From contig JANATF010000019.1 in assembly GCA_029449245.1 (NCBI GenBank), positions 124,001 through 188,000 on the forward strand: a stretch of 64,000 bases of DNA, written 5' to 3'. A model generated the notes under the pieces. That model saw only the letters and a list, made by a program, of their open reading frames with translations, was not told the origin of the DNA and searched no databases. A program made the position numbers and the translations under genes. Shown here in pieces: positions 45,611 through 56,939 of this stretch. The DNA is from Mortierella alpina (taxonomy: Eukaryota; Mortierellomycota; Mortierellomycetes; Mortierellales; Mortierellaceae). The first letter of the stretch is position 1. Every line of letters starts with the position of its first letter.

Positions 45611-46121
45611 TTAGCCCACACAGGTGTCAAGTTTAAGTGCACCGTTCTGTAGGAGAAAACGAGAGAGAGAGAGAGAGCTTTAGGCATGAGTACGTGTGAA
45701 CCTTGTCGATACCAGCCGACATCCCTGCCTTGGGAGACAAAACTGCAGACGTGGCGAGGAGGGGGGGTTACCTCTTGACAATGCCCCGGCCGGCAGTCCT
45801 GCTTGAACTGAGGAGTGGCGTTCGCTGTACATTCGTATAACATGAATGCGTTCATCGTAGCTGTTGTAACGAAGGGAAGATAAACAACGCGGCAAGTGTC
45901 AATAGTAAAGACTTGACATTCTCATTTTTTTTTTTTGCTTTTGCCTTCGCCTTTGCCTTCGCCTCTGCCATTTTTCATTTTGCGAATTCGAACAACGTAC
46001 GTCCTAGCGCCGCTCCGCAGAAAATGCCGTCGCGAGGGCAAAGTGGTTCAGTACCGGCACTTGCGTGCTGGATTAGAATCACGGCCGCCAAAATTGCTGC
46101 CTGAAGGATCCGTCGATACAT
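45611..46121 (-). CDS. Small secreted cysteine-rich protein
   Basis: Three exons on the minus strand (46121-46001, 45860-45772, 45646-45611) give 81 residues. A signal peptide is clear (MYRRILQAAILAAVILIQ, cleaved near ASAG). The mature part has six cysteines: LCPRDGIFCGAALG, LYECTANATPQ, QDCRPGHCQ and LDTCVG. This CxxxxxC...C...C..C...C order, with a G-x-FCG block, is a pattern I associate with small secreted cysteine-rich proteins of early-diverging fungi, probably held by three disulfides. The gene is invisible to ORF-length searches because no exon exceeds 121 nt. Both introns have GT-AG ends and phases agree. The role (effector, cell-wall or lectin-like) is unknown. Confidence 0.72.
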
Positions 46122-46494
46122 CTGCAGTCGAGTTGTGTGGATGTCTTGCTTGGTTGGGAAGGATGTGCTTGAAAGGTGATGCGAAAAAGAAAAAAGGAGG
46201 AGTGCCGAAAAGGGTGAGGAAAGAATGGATGCAGTACTAACAGCATTCTTCAGAATCAAGTATCAAGGAAAAGAAAAGAAAGAGGATAAAGAGGAAAACG
46301 CAGTAAGGTCCTAAAAAGAATCAACGGCATGTTCGAAAATGTGCCTGCTGATTATGATCCTGCCTCGCCGCCGACATCATCCCTTGACGAAGAGACGCAA
46401 AAGGGAAAAAAAACGGATATAGATATATTACAGGCAACTCAATACGATGTGCTATGACCGGGGAGAGAGAAGAGAGCTCTAGATGCTCTTGATC
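46122..46494. promoter_or_regulatory. Promoter of the cysteine-rich gene and 3' end of gamma-tubulin
   Basis: 373 bp between the stop of the gamma-tubulin gene and the ATG of the downstream cysteine-rich gene, both minus strand. It must hold the terminator of one and the promoter of the other. A/G-rich with no clear element. Confidence 0.45.
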
Positions 46495-48391
46495 TTATTG
46501 ACCATAATTGACATAGTCTGGGTTCTCGCACGCTTCGTATTCATTGATCAGGTCCTGGACAACTTCTCTGGATTCGTCAAACTCTTCCAGGCCGTCTTGG
46601 AACAGGGACCCCTGTCGATAGGGCTCTAAGAACGCATTACGTTTCCGCAGTTTATCAAACTGGTCGCACGTTCTTTTGAAGAGCTGCTCGGAAAAGACGG
46701 ATGTTAGATGACGATAACCGACTCTTTTTTTTGTATGACGCATGCCTCCATCCAAAATGACGCCAAACTATCGTAGCACTTACCGATGCAATACTCGTAT
46801 GATTGGCCAACATGAGGCCGCTGACGCGGTGAGGGGTCTGAACATACGGCGATTTCTTCGTCAGCGCTACCTGGATACTTGCCGGACCCCAAGGGATGAA
46901 CGATGCTAGTCGTCTTTCCCTGATTCGCAGTAGCGATTTGTGCACATCAGTCGGGTCGGCCTCTCCTTGAATGATGTTGAGGATGGAAACATAGCAACTC
47001 TTCTTGGAAGGCGTCGTCGAGACCATCCTGTTCTTGGGCTGCAACAGACGACGCATCACATCCAGTACTGTCGTTTTACGAACCGATTTAGTATGGTCGA
47101 CGCCGTCGCTTGTGAAGGGTGTGTAGGAAGTCTGAAGGAAATGGCACTTTGGTGTCGGAATCAAGGAGGCAATCATGCCGACGAGATCATTGTTCATGTA
47201 TCCTGGGTATCGCAGGGTTGTTGTGCTTGCAGACATGACCGTTGAGACCTATCCGAATGTAAATGCGTCGTGTCAGCACGTTAACAGCATACCACAGCTG
47301 ATCCCAAGTTGATCTTTTTCATAGTTGACAAAAATCCTGAAACGAGGCTCACTTACAAGCTGGTTCGTCTGTGCAAAGGTTGGGTTGGGGATATGCAGAC
47401 GGTCGCAGGCAATTCTAGTCAACGCCGCGTTGTCGAGGACTACGACACAGTCTGCATTTTGGGTTAAGCGCTTCAAGCTGAGCATGCTGTTGTAAGGCTG
47501 GACGACTACATCGGACATTTCCTCGTTGTTAGGAAAGACAGAGTACGTCTGGATCAGCTTTTTGGGGTATCGGTCATTAAGTCGCTCCAGAAGAAAGGAT
47601 CCAAGTCCCGAACCAGTACCACCCGCAATCGAGTGCAGCAGCATAAAGCCCTCGAGAGAGTCGCTTCCGTCGGCTTCTCGGTCCAGTTTCTCCAGAATCT
47701 CCTCTGCCTCGCGCTCTCCTGACCCATATCCTAGTGACCAGTTGTTGCCAGCCCCTCCGCCGTCCTTTGACAAGAAAATGTTCTCGGGGTTGTACAAGTT
47801 GGCGTAAGCGGATGCTGTGATTGTGTTGATGACCTAGTTGTAACGCAAGGTCATGGTGAATATGAGTGTCATGAAATGATATAAAACCAAACAGGTGGAA
47901 GCTCAGTATCTGTGACCAAGGAACCCTGCATGCAATTATCATACTCTAGGCTCTAGATCCAGGAGGATAGCTCGTGGGATATAGTGGTCATCGTCCGCCT
48001 AGATGGATTGCAATAATACCAGGTATAAAGGACATTAGTCTCGAATGTCCTGCTTGTTATGTGTAGCCTGCATGTCCTGGCTGCATTCGCGAAAAAATAC
48101 GAGGTGTTGGCTGCATGGAGATGCGCACCTGGTAAAAAAAGACGTCCTTCCTGTCGCCCGTTTCTGTAGCAAAGTCCTCCAGTATTCCGTCCTTGCTGAT
48201 TCCATGCTCTGCACACAGTTGTGCCCAGAACTCTTGTCCGACTGGTGGAGCAAGTTGCGAGGGAAAGACGACACAGGCATGAGTTACTTTGATTTCGTTC
48301 AAGCACAACCTCTGCATGATCGAGTCCAATTGTCAGCATTACTCTGGTTGCCGCATTGTCCAGCCTGGATGGTGATGATCTCGCGTGGCAT
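46495..48391 (-). CDS. TUB4: Gamma-tubulin
   Basis: Six exons on the minus strand (48391-48343, 48241-48129, 47998-47945, 47833-47357, 47248-46784, 46683-46495) give 448 residues. Diagnostic blocks are [30 protein letters not shown], the GTP-binding loop [20 protein letters not shown] and [20 protein letters not shown]. The C-terminus NPDYVNYGQ lacks the acidic tail of alpha and beta tubulin, as expected for gamma. It nucleates microtubules at spindle pole bodies with Spc97/98-type partners. All exon junctions join in phase. The gene lies directly upstream of the cysteine-rich gene in the same orientation. Confidence 0.96.
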
Positions 48392-48803
48392 CTCTTTTTT
48401 ATCCTGTGCGTCTGATGATCTGTAGGCTGCTAAAAAAAGTTGTTGCTGCAAGAAGGGCGGGAACATTGCGACGCGCTTTTTTTTCCTTGGGAGTTGGGTG
48501 GCATTATTGTCCAAGCCACACACTATTCAATCGATCGCGCGTGTGCGTGTGTACCTGCAGTTGCACCTCGCGTTCTCCTCCTCTTCCTTGCGCTCCATCC
48601 GCCAGGGTATCGCTTGTCAAAAAAGCTTCATGGCGACGATCCTCAAGTAACCATGTCGTGTTTGATTGGACACTGCAACCTTCGGCGGTGGAGCCACAAC
48701 CAAAGAGACTCAGGGCATCAACCTTGTCGTCAGACTCTCCCCCCTCTCTCTATCTCTATATATCAATCTCTCTCTGCCTGCTCACTCCAAACCCACCTCT
48801 GGG

Positions 48804-48963
48804 CTGTCAGAGAAGCACGCGAGGAAATACATCCAAATGTAGTATTCATGTAGCAGCCTATTCACCGCTCAATAGTCTACTCTGGACTGTCAGAGAAGCA
48901 CGCGAGGAGATACATCCAATGTAGTATACTTGCAGCCTACTCACCGGTCAATAGTCTACTCCG
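48804..48963. repeat. Two-copy diverged tandem duplication
   Basis: Both copies start CTGTCAGAGAAGCACGCGAG and end near CAATAGTCTACTC; the first spans about 48804-48886, the second 48887-48963. They differ by a few substitutions and small deletions. The copies lie upstream of the gamma-tubulin gene (-) and about 900 bp upstream of the septin-like gene. Confidence 0.85.
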
Positions 48964-49709
48964 GCTCGGACTATGATTTAGTCAAAATGACTGAAACGGT
49001 GAGGAGCATCTTCAGTACTTCAAGAGATACAACGGTAAGGTCTTTTGCGACGTGCATGGTATGGATATCGGCAGGACGCTGACATATCGTTGCTCTGCTC
49101 TGGGATTCGTCGATGTTCAATCGTTGCCTAGGCTTGGGTGGGTCAGTGGACCAGGCAGCGCTCTCACGGGCAACGTGGGATGGGCAAAAGGGAGGGCGGA
49201 TCGCACAAGGAATGGGAGGCGCGGGGAGGCTGTGTTCATCGGCTTGAGCAGAACAAGTCATAGGCTATGCTGCCAGAATGTATGTATATACAAGCCCGGT
49301 ACTATGCTTTGATGGATAGACTTTGCTCACCTTAGCAGTTTATGTATCTCCGCCCCGCGACTCCTTTTTTGCCGCTCGATAATTTACAATTTTCTTGTTG
49401 AGCACGCACCTCTTGGGTCCACACACTGGCAAATCAGGCACGCAAAGGAGTGAGCGATCACTTTTGTCATCTGCCTTGCTGGACCTTCATTTTTTTTTTC
49501 CTTCTAGTCCCTTCGCCCAGTCCTTCCTTGACCCGCCAACCCTCCCTCGCCCTCACCGATCCCTTCGCCACACTCTCCGAGGATCGCATCAGCCCGTTCA
49601 TAAAGACACTCTTTCTGATTTCTTGCTTCCATCTTTTGCAATTCGTCCTCAGCCCACCGCTTCTTTGGAACATTGTACTCTGCCGCCGCAAATTGCTCAG
49701 AACCCGACC

Positions 49710-49733
49710 ATGGACACCCTGTTGAGTAAGTAG
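49710..49733 (+). promoter_or_regulatory. Upstream ATG in the septin-like gene leader
   Basis: An ATG at 49710 opens a short frame. Unspliced, it ends after seven codons. If the GTAAGT donor at 49726 is joined to the CACAG acceptor ending at 49877, the frame becomes 14 codons and ends after the main ATG at 49887, so it overlaps the main start in a different frame. Such overlapping upstream ORFs usually lower translation of the main protein. Confidence 0.5.
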
Positions 49734-49886
49734 AGCGCAGACCCCCTGTCCGCGCAGACAACAATAGAAAAACACAGGGCTAGAGGGGGCAGTGCACCTA
49801 AAGTGTGTTCTACCGATTATTTTGCTCTTCACATTCTTTCTCTCCATTCCTTTCTCGCCTCATCGTTTTTATCACAGCCTGTCATC

Positions 49887-51154
49887 ATGAACCGCAGAGG
49901 AACTAACACCAGCTTCGATTTCGACACTCCCTCCCATGGCTCTTCAGTGAACCCTTTTGCAGGCCAAAACATTGGCTATCTCCGCCTGGCCGTCGTAGGA
50001 GATAGCGGCGTAGGAAAGACATCGTTTGCGCGCCAGTTCACAGAGACGTTGCCCGAGGTTCTCTCCCACGATTGGGATCCCGTGGATGAATCTGACAACG
50101 ACTATCCCCGCACTGATGCGCTCATCGAGAAGTTCTCCAGCACAATGATGGAGATTCCCTGGGACAACATGGATGCAGACGATGAAGTCCCCGCTCGTAA
50201 TCTGGTCTTTGTGGGTAAGTCCTTGTTATGCAACGAGTGGGTGGTGTGTGGAGCATCTCTCAGCAAAAATAGCGTGTGTCGCCTCCCTTTTTTTTTTATT
50301 AACCGTTCTAATGCCTTGTCTCACCGACACGCTACCGTTGCACACTTCAAGACACGCCGGGATATGGTAGTGTTGTGGACGCGCAGGCCAACTTTGACCT
50401 GTTTATGAGCTATGTCGGCCAGACCTTTGAGGAGAAGAACAAGCGGATTTCGCCTTTTACGGAAGTGTCCAACAATGAACTTATGCGCTCTTTAGTCACT
50501 GGTATGTGGAGTCTCTGTACTTCGTCAAGAAATCTGCTCGACCACAAGCACAGGATGGCTCCTAACACTTGTTTTTAATTTCTAATATTTGGATGCTCTG
50601 TAGGAGTGGGTGCTCACAAGTTTATCGATGTGTGCTTTTACCTTATTGTCCACCGCCTAAAGCCCATTGACGTGGAATACATGCGACTGATCTCGGAAAA
50701 GGCGAACGTGGTGCCTGTCATCTGCAAGGTCGACACTCAATCGGAACAGGAAGTTATTGATTTGAAGGTGAATGTGCTCAAGACGCTGAAGGAACAGGGT
50801 GTTTCAATCTATACGTTCAGGATCGACTATGACCGTCTGATCAGCATGGCCGAGAGCGGACAGACGGGTGGACCTCCATTTGCAGTGTCGAACGCCCCAG
50901 CAAAGCCTGTCTCGGAGGACCAGGGCGACCACATTTCGTTCACACCGGCTGCAAACGAGCTGCCTCTGCTTCGCAAGCTTGTGCTGGAGACACAGATCAC
51001 CAACATTCGCCAGTTTACAGTCAAAAAGTTTATCAACTGGCGTGGCAAGCATCTTGCACAGCAGCAGCAGCAGGTTCCAGTACAGCAGCAGCAGACCTAC
51101 TACCAGCAACAGCAGCAGCCACTACAGCATCAATACCAGCAAGTCATTCGATAG
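49887..51154 (+). CDS. Septin-family GTPase (divergent)
   Basis: Three exons (49887-50214, 50352-50501, 50604-51154) give 342 residues. The G1 loop is VVGDSGVGKTSF, G3 is FVDTPGYGSVVD, and G4 is VPVICKVDTQ, preceded by RLKPIDVEYMRLISEKANVV. This matches the septin block before G4 (LKPLDIEFMK.L..kvN). The GPSGHG-like loop of canonical septins is missing (VHRLKP instead), and the C-terminal coiled coil is replaced by a polyglutamine tail encoded by CAG repeats. Septins form membrane-associated filaments at septa and necks. Whether this protein polymerises with other septins is open. It could also be classed as a septin-like P-loop GTPase. Confidence 0.8.
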
Positions 51155-51575
51155 AAGAACAGAGACCCTTTGCCATTGTGGGGGGGACACTTACGCCCCC
51201 AGGACAGGCTACGTTACCATAATTATTAAAAAATGAACAGCGCTATCCCCCGTCTGCGGCAGGTCTGCTGTGTGAGTGAAAGCGCTGTGAAGGAAAGCAA
51301 AAAATATTTGATCGTATGGGTTACGACGTGTTTATTTTTTCATCGCATTTGAGTCAACATGCACACACAACACACATATCAAGCGGCCCAGCGGTGATTT
51401 GATTCTTTCTTCTGTTCACGTTCGCGCATCCATCCCATCAATCCCTCGTTCTCTTTCTCGATATTCTTATTTGCCTTTTACTTCTTTCATTGCCTTTCCT
51501 CGCCCACACATACACACTCACACACACACACATCCCTATTACACCTACAAACCAGGCAGCAGCAACACAATCCAA
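51155..51575. promoter_or_regulatory. Intergenic region before the GlnRS gene
   Basis: 421 bp between two plus-strand genes. It contains the septin-like 3' UTR and a C/A-rich leader with a CA-dinucleotide tract (about 51505-51532) 45 bp before the GlnRS start. Nothing else is seen. Confidence 0.45.
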
Positions 51576-54500
51576 ATGTCCGACAACCTGGTGCTCCTCT
51601 TCCAGAACATCGGCCTGACCGAGCAGAAAGCCAAGGAGACCGTCAAGAACAAGAATCTGGCTCCTACCCTCGAGAAGGCCATCCACTACGCGGGCTTCCA
51701 GGACACCCACAGCGACAAGAGCACCGGCGCGCTGCTCTACAGTCTCGCCTCCACCATCACCCCTGGCGCCCTGCCCCATCTCGACTACGTCGCCAAAGCT
51801 ATTCGCGATTCGTATGTGGCCCTAAGGGGGGTTTTTTTCGTCACTGTGACAGGATGGAGGACTGACAGACTGTCTCGATGGAGTCTAACCACCGTTATAC
51901 TTCGAATACTCGCGCTATAGAAAACTCACGACCAGCGATCAGGTTTCCGGTACGTATCAAGCTCTCTTGCCACATTACGGTTATCTATCCGCGTGCTTTC
52001 TGTGCTGTGCCGCTTGGCTGATCAGGACTGGCTCTGCTCTTTGTGTACCTCTTGCTCACATGAACGCCTTCATGCTGCTAACACTGCCCCCTGCCTCCCT
52101 TTTTGCTCGTAAACTCTAGCTGCCATCAAGTTTCTCGATGGCAAGAAGGAGATTGACGAGGCCAAGTTCGACCACGAGTGCGGCGTTGGTATGTTAAGCT
52201 TCACATCCTTGTCTTTTGACCCTCAACATCACAGTCGCACCGCAAATGACAGGTGGAATGTAGCCTAACCTTACCTTGCATTTTTCATTTACAGGCGTCA
52301 TTGTGACCAAGGACGACGTCAAGAAGGCTGTTGATGCATACACCGAGACTGTTAAGGACAGACTGGTCAAGGACCGTTACAAGTTCTTTGGAATGTTCTT
52401 TGGTGGCGCCAAGAACATCCCCAGCCTCAAGTGGGCCAACGGCGGAGACATTAAAGAGGCCGTGGACGCAAAGATGCTCGAGATTCTCGGCCCCAAGGAC
52501 GAACGCGATGTGATTGTCAAGAAGGTACTTTGGCTGTCCTCTTTTGTTTGTTTCAGGAGTTGGGATGCATCTCGGATGCACACGAGGACAGATATCTATT
52601 ATTATTATTTTTTGGCTTTCTCGGCTTCATGCTCCATATGCAAAAGCAAAGGCACAAGTCATTGACACATTTATCTCTCTCGATCCGCAATCTACCGTGG
52701 TGTTTTTATTTTGACACACTGATAGAAAAAGGAGTCCAAGACAGAAGTCAAGGAGGAGAAGAAGGTCGAGGAGACTGCCTCGGCTCTCAAGGTGCCAGAC
52801 ATGTTCTTTGAAGGTGAACTCGCAAAGCTCCACGTCCCTGGAGGCAACCCCCAGATCAAGCCCGAGCTGATGGTCGAGCATTTGAAGGCAACCGGCGGCA
52901 AATATGTTACTCGTTTCCCCCCAGAGCCCAATGGCTTCCTTCACATCGGACACGCCAAGGCCATCAACATCAACTTTGGTCTTGCCAAGGCGCACAACGG
53001 CATCTGCAATCTTCGTTACGATGACACCAATCCCGAGGCCGAAGAGGAGCGGTACTTTGTGTCGATTCTGGAGATCATCAAGTGGCTCGGATTTACCCCT
53101 AGCGAGGTCACATATTCTTCCACCCATTTTCAGCGCCTGTACGAGCTCGCCATTGAGCTGATCAAGAAGGACAAGGCCTACGTCTGCCACGTAAGATACC
53201 CAGGCGTTTACATCCATGTCAATGGACAATGCCACCAGGTTCATGTAGAGTAACATATGTTTTCTTCTCTTTTCTTTCCTGTTTAATCCAACATATTTAG
53301 TGCACAGGAGAAGAGATCCAGAAGCACCGTGGAGGTCCTGAGCGTGGCCCACGTACTGCCTGCGTGCATCGCGACAGACCCATTGCAGAGTCCTTGGAAC
53401 TCTTTGAGAAGATGAAGAACGGCGGATTCGAGGAGGGACAGGCCATTCTGCGCATGAAGATGGATCTGGAGAACGGAAATCCTCAGTTCTGGGACCTTGT
53501 CGCCTACAGAGTGCTGAAGACCCCTCACCACAGGACAGGATCTGAGTGGATCATCTATCCTACCTACGACTACACCCACTGCCTTGTGGACTCTTTTGAG
53601 AACATCACCCACTCCCTCTGCACTGTCGAGTTTATGCAGTCTCGCGCATCTTACTACTGGCTCTGTGATGCTCTGGAGGTGTACAAGCCCGTGCAGTGGG
53701 AATATGGCCGCCTGAACGTTGCCAACACGATTCTCTCCAAGCGCAAGATTGCGGAGCTCGTCAACAAGAAACACGTCTTTGATTGGGACGACCCTAGACT
53801 CTACACCTTGCCCGCCATCCGTCGTCGCGGTGTGCCACCCCAGGCTATCAACAACTTTGTCCATACCTTGGGAGTGACCAAGTCCGACACTGTGATCGAG
53901 GTCGCAAAGCTCGATGCCTTTATTCGCGACTACTTGAACGAGACTGCCCCTCGTTTGATGGGTGTCTTCAACCCCATCAAGGTGGTCATTGAGAACTTGG
54001 CCGAGGGCTACGAGCAGATGCTGACCGTCCCCAACAAGCCCAGGGATCCCTCGATGGGCGAACATAGCATCCCCTTCACGCGCGAGGTTTACATTGACGG
54101 CTCCGATTTCAGAGAGGTCGACGACAAGGACTTTTTCCGTCTGGCTCCTGGCAAGACTGTTGGACTGCTGAACGTCCCCTGCCCAATTACATGCACCAAG
54201 GTCATCAAGGATGCCTCAGGCAAGGTTGTGGAGCTTCACGCGCGTTACGAGGATGCGCCTGGATTCAAGCGCCCCAAGACTTATATCCAGTGGGTTGCTT
54301 CGAGCCCTAAGCATGGATCACCTGTTCGTCTGGATGAGGTCCGTTTGTTCGATCGCCTCTTCCACCACGCCAACCCTCAGGACAAGCGCGAGGTCCCCGG
54401 CGGTTACTTGAGCGATGTCAATGCCGACAGTCTGAACATCGAGAAGGGTGCTTTGGTCGAGATTGGTCTTTGGGACGTGATGGATCGCTGGGCAAAGTCG

Positions 54501-54692
54501 AGCGAGACCAAGAAGGACTACGAGGCTATGCGCTTCCAGCTGACGCGTATCGGATACTTCTGCGTGGACAAAGAGGCTGACCTCGGCGACTTTACAGGAA
54601 GGCCCGAAGCCTCACTCAAGGACACCTGCAAGAAGCTTGTGCTCAACCGGACCGTCAGCTTGCAGGTCAGCAGCGCGCTCAAGAAGGAGTAA
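51576..54692 (+). CDS. GLN4: Glutaminyl-tRNA synthetase, cytosolic
   Basis: Six exons (51576-51811, 51921-51949, 52120-52188, 52295-52524, 52726-53190, 53301-54692) give 806 residues. A eukaryote-specific N-terminal RNA-binding domain (about 1-185) is joined by a lysine-rich linker to the class I catalytic core. The core has [14 protein letters not shown] (HIGH) near 245 and LSKRK (KMSKS equivalent) near 489. It includes [29 protein letters not shown] and CTVEF, all GlnRS-specific, followed by the two anticodon-binding barrels. It charges tRNA-Gln. The second exon is only 29 nt. The sequence is complete and conserved. Confidence 0.97.
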
Positions 54693-55027
54693 CAAGCTGC
54701 AAACAACATCGTTCGTGGAAGAGATCTCGGACACTGTCTTCATTAAAAAAAAGAAACCACATCGCTCAGATCATGGACCGTGGCTTTGTCACTCGGATTT
54801 TTTTTTTTTCAAAAACGACGGACTTCTCTGCGCAGATCCCCGACCTTGCTCTTTATACTCCTGATTGCAAAAGACATCCAGGTAACGCTGACGCAAAAGT
54901 CATGCACCCGCTCCCGAGAATCCCACCTGTTGTCTGACCAAGAGAAAATGCGATTTGCACGACATTAGTTTGTAGGCAGTCTGGACGGATCCCATCGAAA
55001 ACGAAAAAAAAAGAAAAAAAAAAAAGT
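54693..55027. other. Intergenic region with A-rich leader before MIA40
   Basis: 335 bp between GlnRS and MIA40. It ends in an A-rich tract (about 55004-55025, broken by single G) that directly abuts the MIA40 ATG. Poly(A)-like leaders can promote translation without strong initiation-factor dependence; here this is only a suggestion. Confidence 0.5.
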
Positions 55028-55465
55028 ATGTCATACACACGGGAGGAGGATAACGGCAAGGACGTGATCATGTTCATGGAGCCCTCCGAGGCCACCACAC
55101 CCTCCAGAGCCACGTCCGCGTCCGACGATGGGGATCAGTCTGCAGCATTCAATCCGGAGACAGGAGAGATCAACTGGGACTGCCCTTGTTTGGGAGGAAT
55201 GGCCAAACCACCTTGTGGAGAGGCATTCAAGGAGGCTTTCTCGTGCTTTGTGTTCTCGACCTCGGAACCCAAGGGCTTTGATTGTGTCGAGAAGTTCCAG
55301 GCAATGCAGGAGTGCTTCAAGGCGCACCCGGACGTCTACGGCGATGAGCTGGATAAAGACGACGACGATGAGGCGGAAGAGGACGGGAACGAGGATCAGG
55401 AACCAAAGGATGCTACCGAGACAGGGGGAAAGGATGATGATTCGGAGCAGAAGAAGAACGTATAG
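55028..55465 (+). CDS. MIA40: Mitochondrial intermembrane-space import oxidoreductase MIA40 (CHCHD4-like)
   Basis: A single exon encodes 145 residues. The redox-active CPC motif ([10 protein letters not shown]) lies near residue 52-54. The twin CX9C motif follows: [11 protein letters not shown] and [11 protein letters not shown]. The tail is acidic. MIA40 introduces disulfides into imported intermembrane-space proteins with Erv1. The protein is short and has no N-terminal membrane anchor or presequence, so it is the soluble form found in animals and many early-diverging fungi, unlike the anchored form of yeasts. The substrate-type protein COX17 is encoded elsewhere in this window (21733-21942). 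Confidence 0.95.
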   Translation: MSYTREEDNGKDVIMFMEPSEATTPSRATSASDDGDQSAAFNPETGEINWDCPCLGGMAKPPCGEAFKEAFSCFVFSTSEPKGFDCVEKFQAMQECFKAHPDVYGDELDKDDDDEAEEDGNEDQEPKDATETGGKDDDSEQKKNV

Positions 55466-56144
55466 ACAAGATAAAGCAACGGCGCGAGCAACCAACAGTA
55501 TAAAAAAACTAGATGGAACCAAACGTCGTACTTTTCTGGATAACTGCCCTGGGACCTGAGAGCGCACTGCACACTCACATGGTCTACAGGAGGACGAAAG
55601 TGGAGTGGCGGGGTGGGGTGGCGGTGCTGCAATTTTTCTTCGGCCCTTTCCTTCCCCTTGCCGCTGCGGTCGAATTCGACTCTTGCTCACTCCTGACTGG
55701 TGCTCCCATTCGTCGTACAGGGTACAGAAAGCGAGTGTTGTTGTTCAATTGAGCAGTTGTATGCGCATGGACAGGAGGATTGTGTCCACCACAGCCCACC
55801 TTTGAGGCTCAGCCCTTGCAGCACCAATGGACGCTGGGCATTAGGGATAGGGGAAGAAGGGCATTCTTGGCAAGATAAACATTGCTGAAAGCCAAGAGGT
55901 AGGCTGAACCGGCGCTATCCGTTTTAGTGTCAAAAACGCCGCTTTGAAAGTGCAAGACGTACATGCACAGCGAACATATAAATACTACCTTCGTTCCTCC
56001 AAATCATCTCACCCGCTACACACAAACACACAGCATAGCCTCTCACATATTTCTCCCACGCGCCGTCAGAGCATTTCCATCACCAAACACACACATTCAC
56101 ACATTCACACACACGTATTCGACATACTACAAACAGAGAAAGCA
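55466..56144. other. Intergenic, no gene seen
   Basis: About 680 bp between two plus-strand genes. A CACA-rich leader (about 56020-56115) precedes the coiled-coil gene. Several short open frames on both strands show no signal. Confidence 0.5.
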
Positions 56145-56939
56145 ATGATTACCGCATTGTCATCCAAGGAGCAGCAAAAGACCCTCAAGGCAACGCTCAA
56201 GACGATCGAGCAAGATTATAAGAACAAGCTGCGCGACGCAGAAAAGAAATGCAACGACATTCGAAGGGAAGCTGAAAAGGTGGCCGAACGTGAGCGAGCC
56301 GAAGTCAAGGCGAAGAAGGAAAAGGCGGACAAGGCCGCCAAAGATGAATACCAAATGGTGAAAACCGAAGCAAGCGAGATCCACATCCGACTTGTCTTGG
56401 ATCTTGTCAAGACGGCGATCCTCGACCTCAAGGCCAGGAACTTGAACAGTCTTCTTCATCAACAGCAACAGCAACAGCCGCTGCATGGATCACTTGGTAG
56501 GAGTAGTTCCTGTGGATCTACGTCCTCGTCCTCAAAGACCGCCTGTTCGTCTAGTCAGTCAGGGTTGGTCAAGGAGGATGCAGAGATCAAGGAATGGATC
56601 GAGTATGCTGCGGATCGTCTGGAGGTTCACATGTCCAAGAGTCAGGTGCGACAGCGGTTGTTGGAAGAGATTGCAACGGCAGCATTGGAGCGTCAGCATC
56701 AGGCACAACGGGACGCTGAAAAGAGAACCGAGGAACTTCAACGTCAGATCGAGCAACTGCAACTTTTGCAACTGCAACAGCAGCAGCGGCGGCAAGAAGG
56801 GACTGTGTCGATTTCGGTGCCAGGGATGGATGTTCCTCCACCCTCGTATGTAAACGCGGTTGGGCCTGTAGGCGTCGATGAGAGCGACTATAGCGTCTAT
56901 GGTGACAAAAAGCACAAAGGCCCGCCAAATGAGTTATAG
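56145..56939 (+). CDS. Coiled-coil protein of unknown function
   Basis: A single exon encodes 264 residues. Residues about 4-80 form a continuous charged coiled coil rich in Lys, Glu and Ala (TLKTIEQDYKNKLRDAEKKC and following). A hydrophobic helix IRLVLDLVKTAILDLKARNL follows near 85-104. A Gln-rich then Ser-rich linker (105-140) leads to a second helical part (IKEWIEYAADRLEVHMSK) and another coiled coil ending in a polyglutamine stretch. The C-terminus is short and Tyr/Pro-containing. I do not recognise the family. There is no signal peptide or membrane helix. Codon use and the long uninterrupted frame support a real protein. Confidence 0.72.
   Translation: MITALSSKEQQKTLKATLKTIEQDYKNKLRDAEKKCNDIRREAEKVAERERAEVKAKKEKADKAAKDEYQMVKTEASEIHIRLVLDLVKTAILDLKARNLNSLLHQQQQQQPLHGSLGRSSSCGSTSSSSKTACSSSQSGLVKEDAEIKEWIEYAADRLEVHMSKSQVRQRLLEEIATAALERQHQAQRDAEKRTEELQRQIEQLQLLQLQQQQRRQEGTVSISVPGMDVPPPSYVNAVGPVGVDESDYSVYGDKKHKGPPNEL

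Larger units (their letters stand above)
48392..49886. other. Intergenic region with tandem duplication and septin 5' leader
   Basis: 1.5 kb between the gamma-tubulin start (-) and the septin-like start (+). It contains the promoters of both, a two-copy tandem repeat (48804-48963), CT and GT dinucleotide tracts (about 48530-48560 and 48735-48780), and a probable 5' UTR intron at 49726-49877 with a GTAAGT donor. No further gene is supported. Confidence 0.55.
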
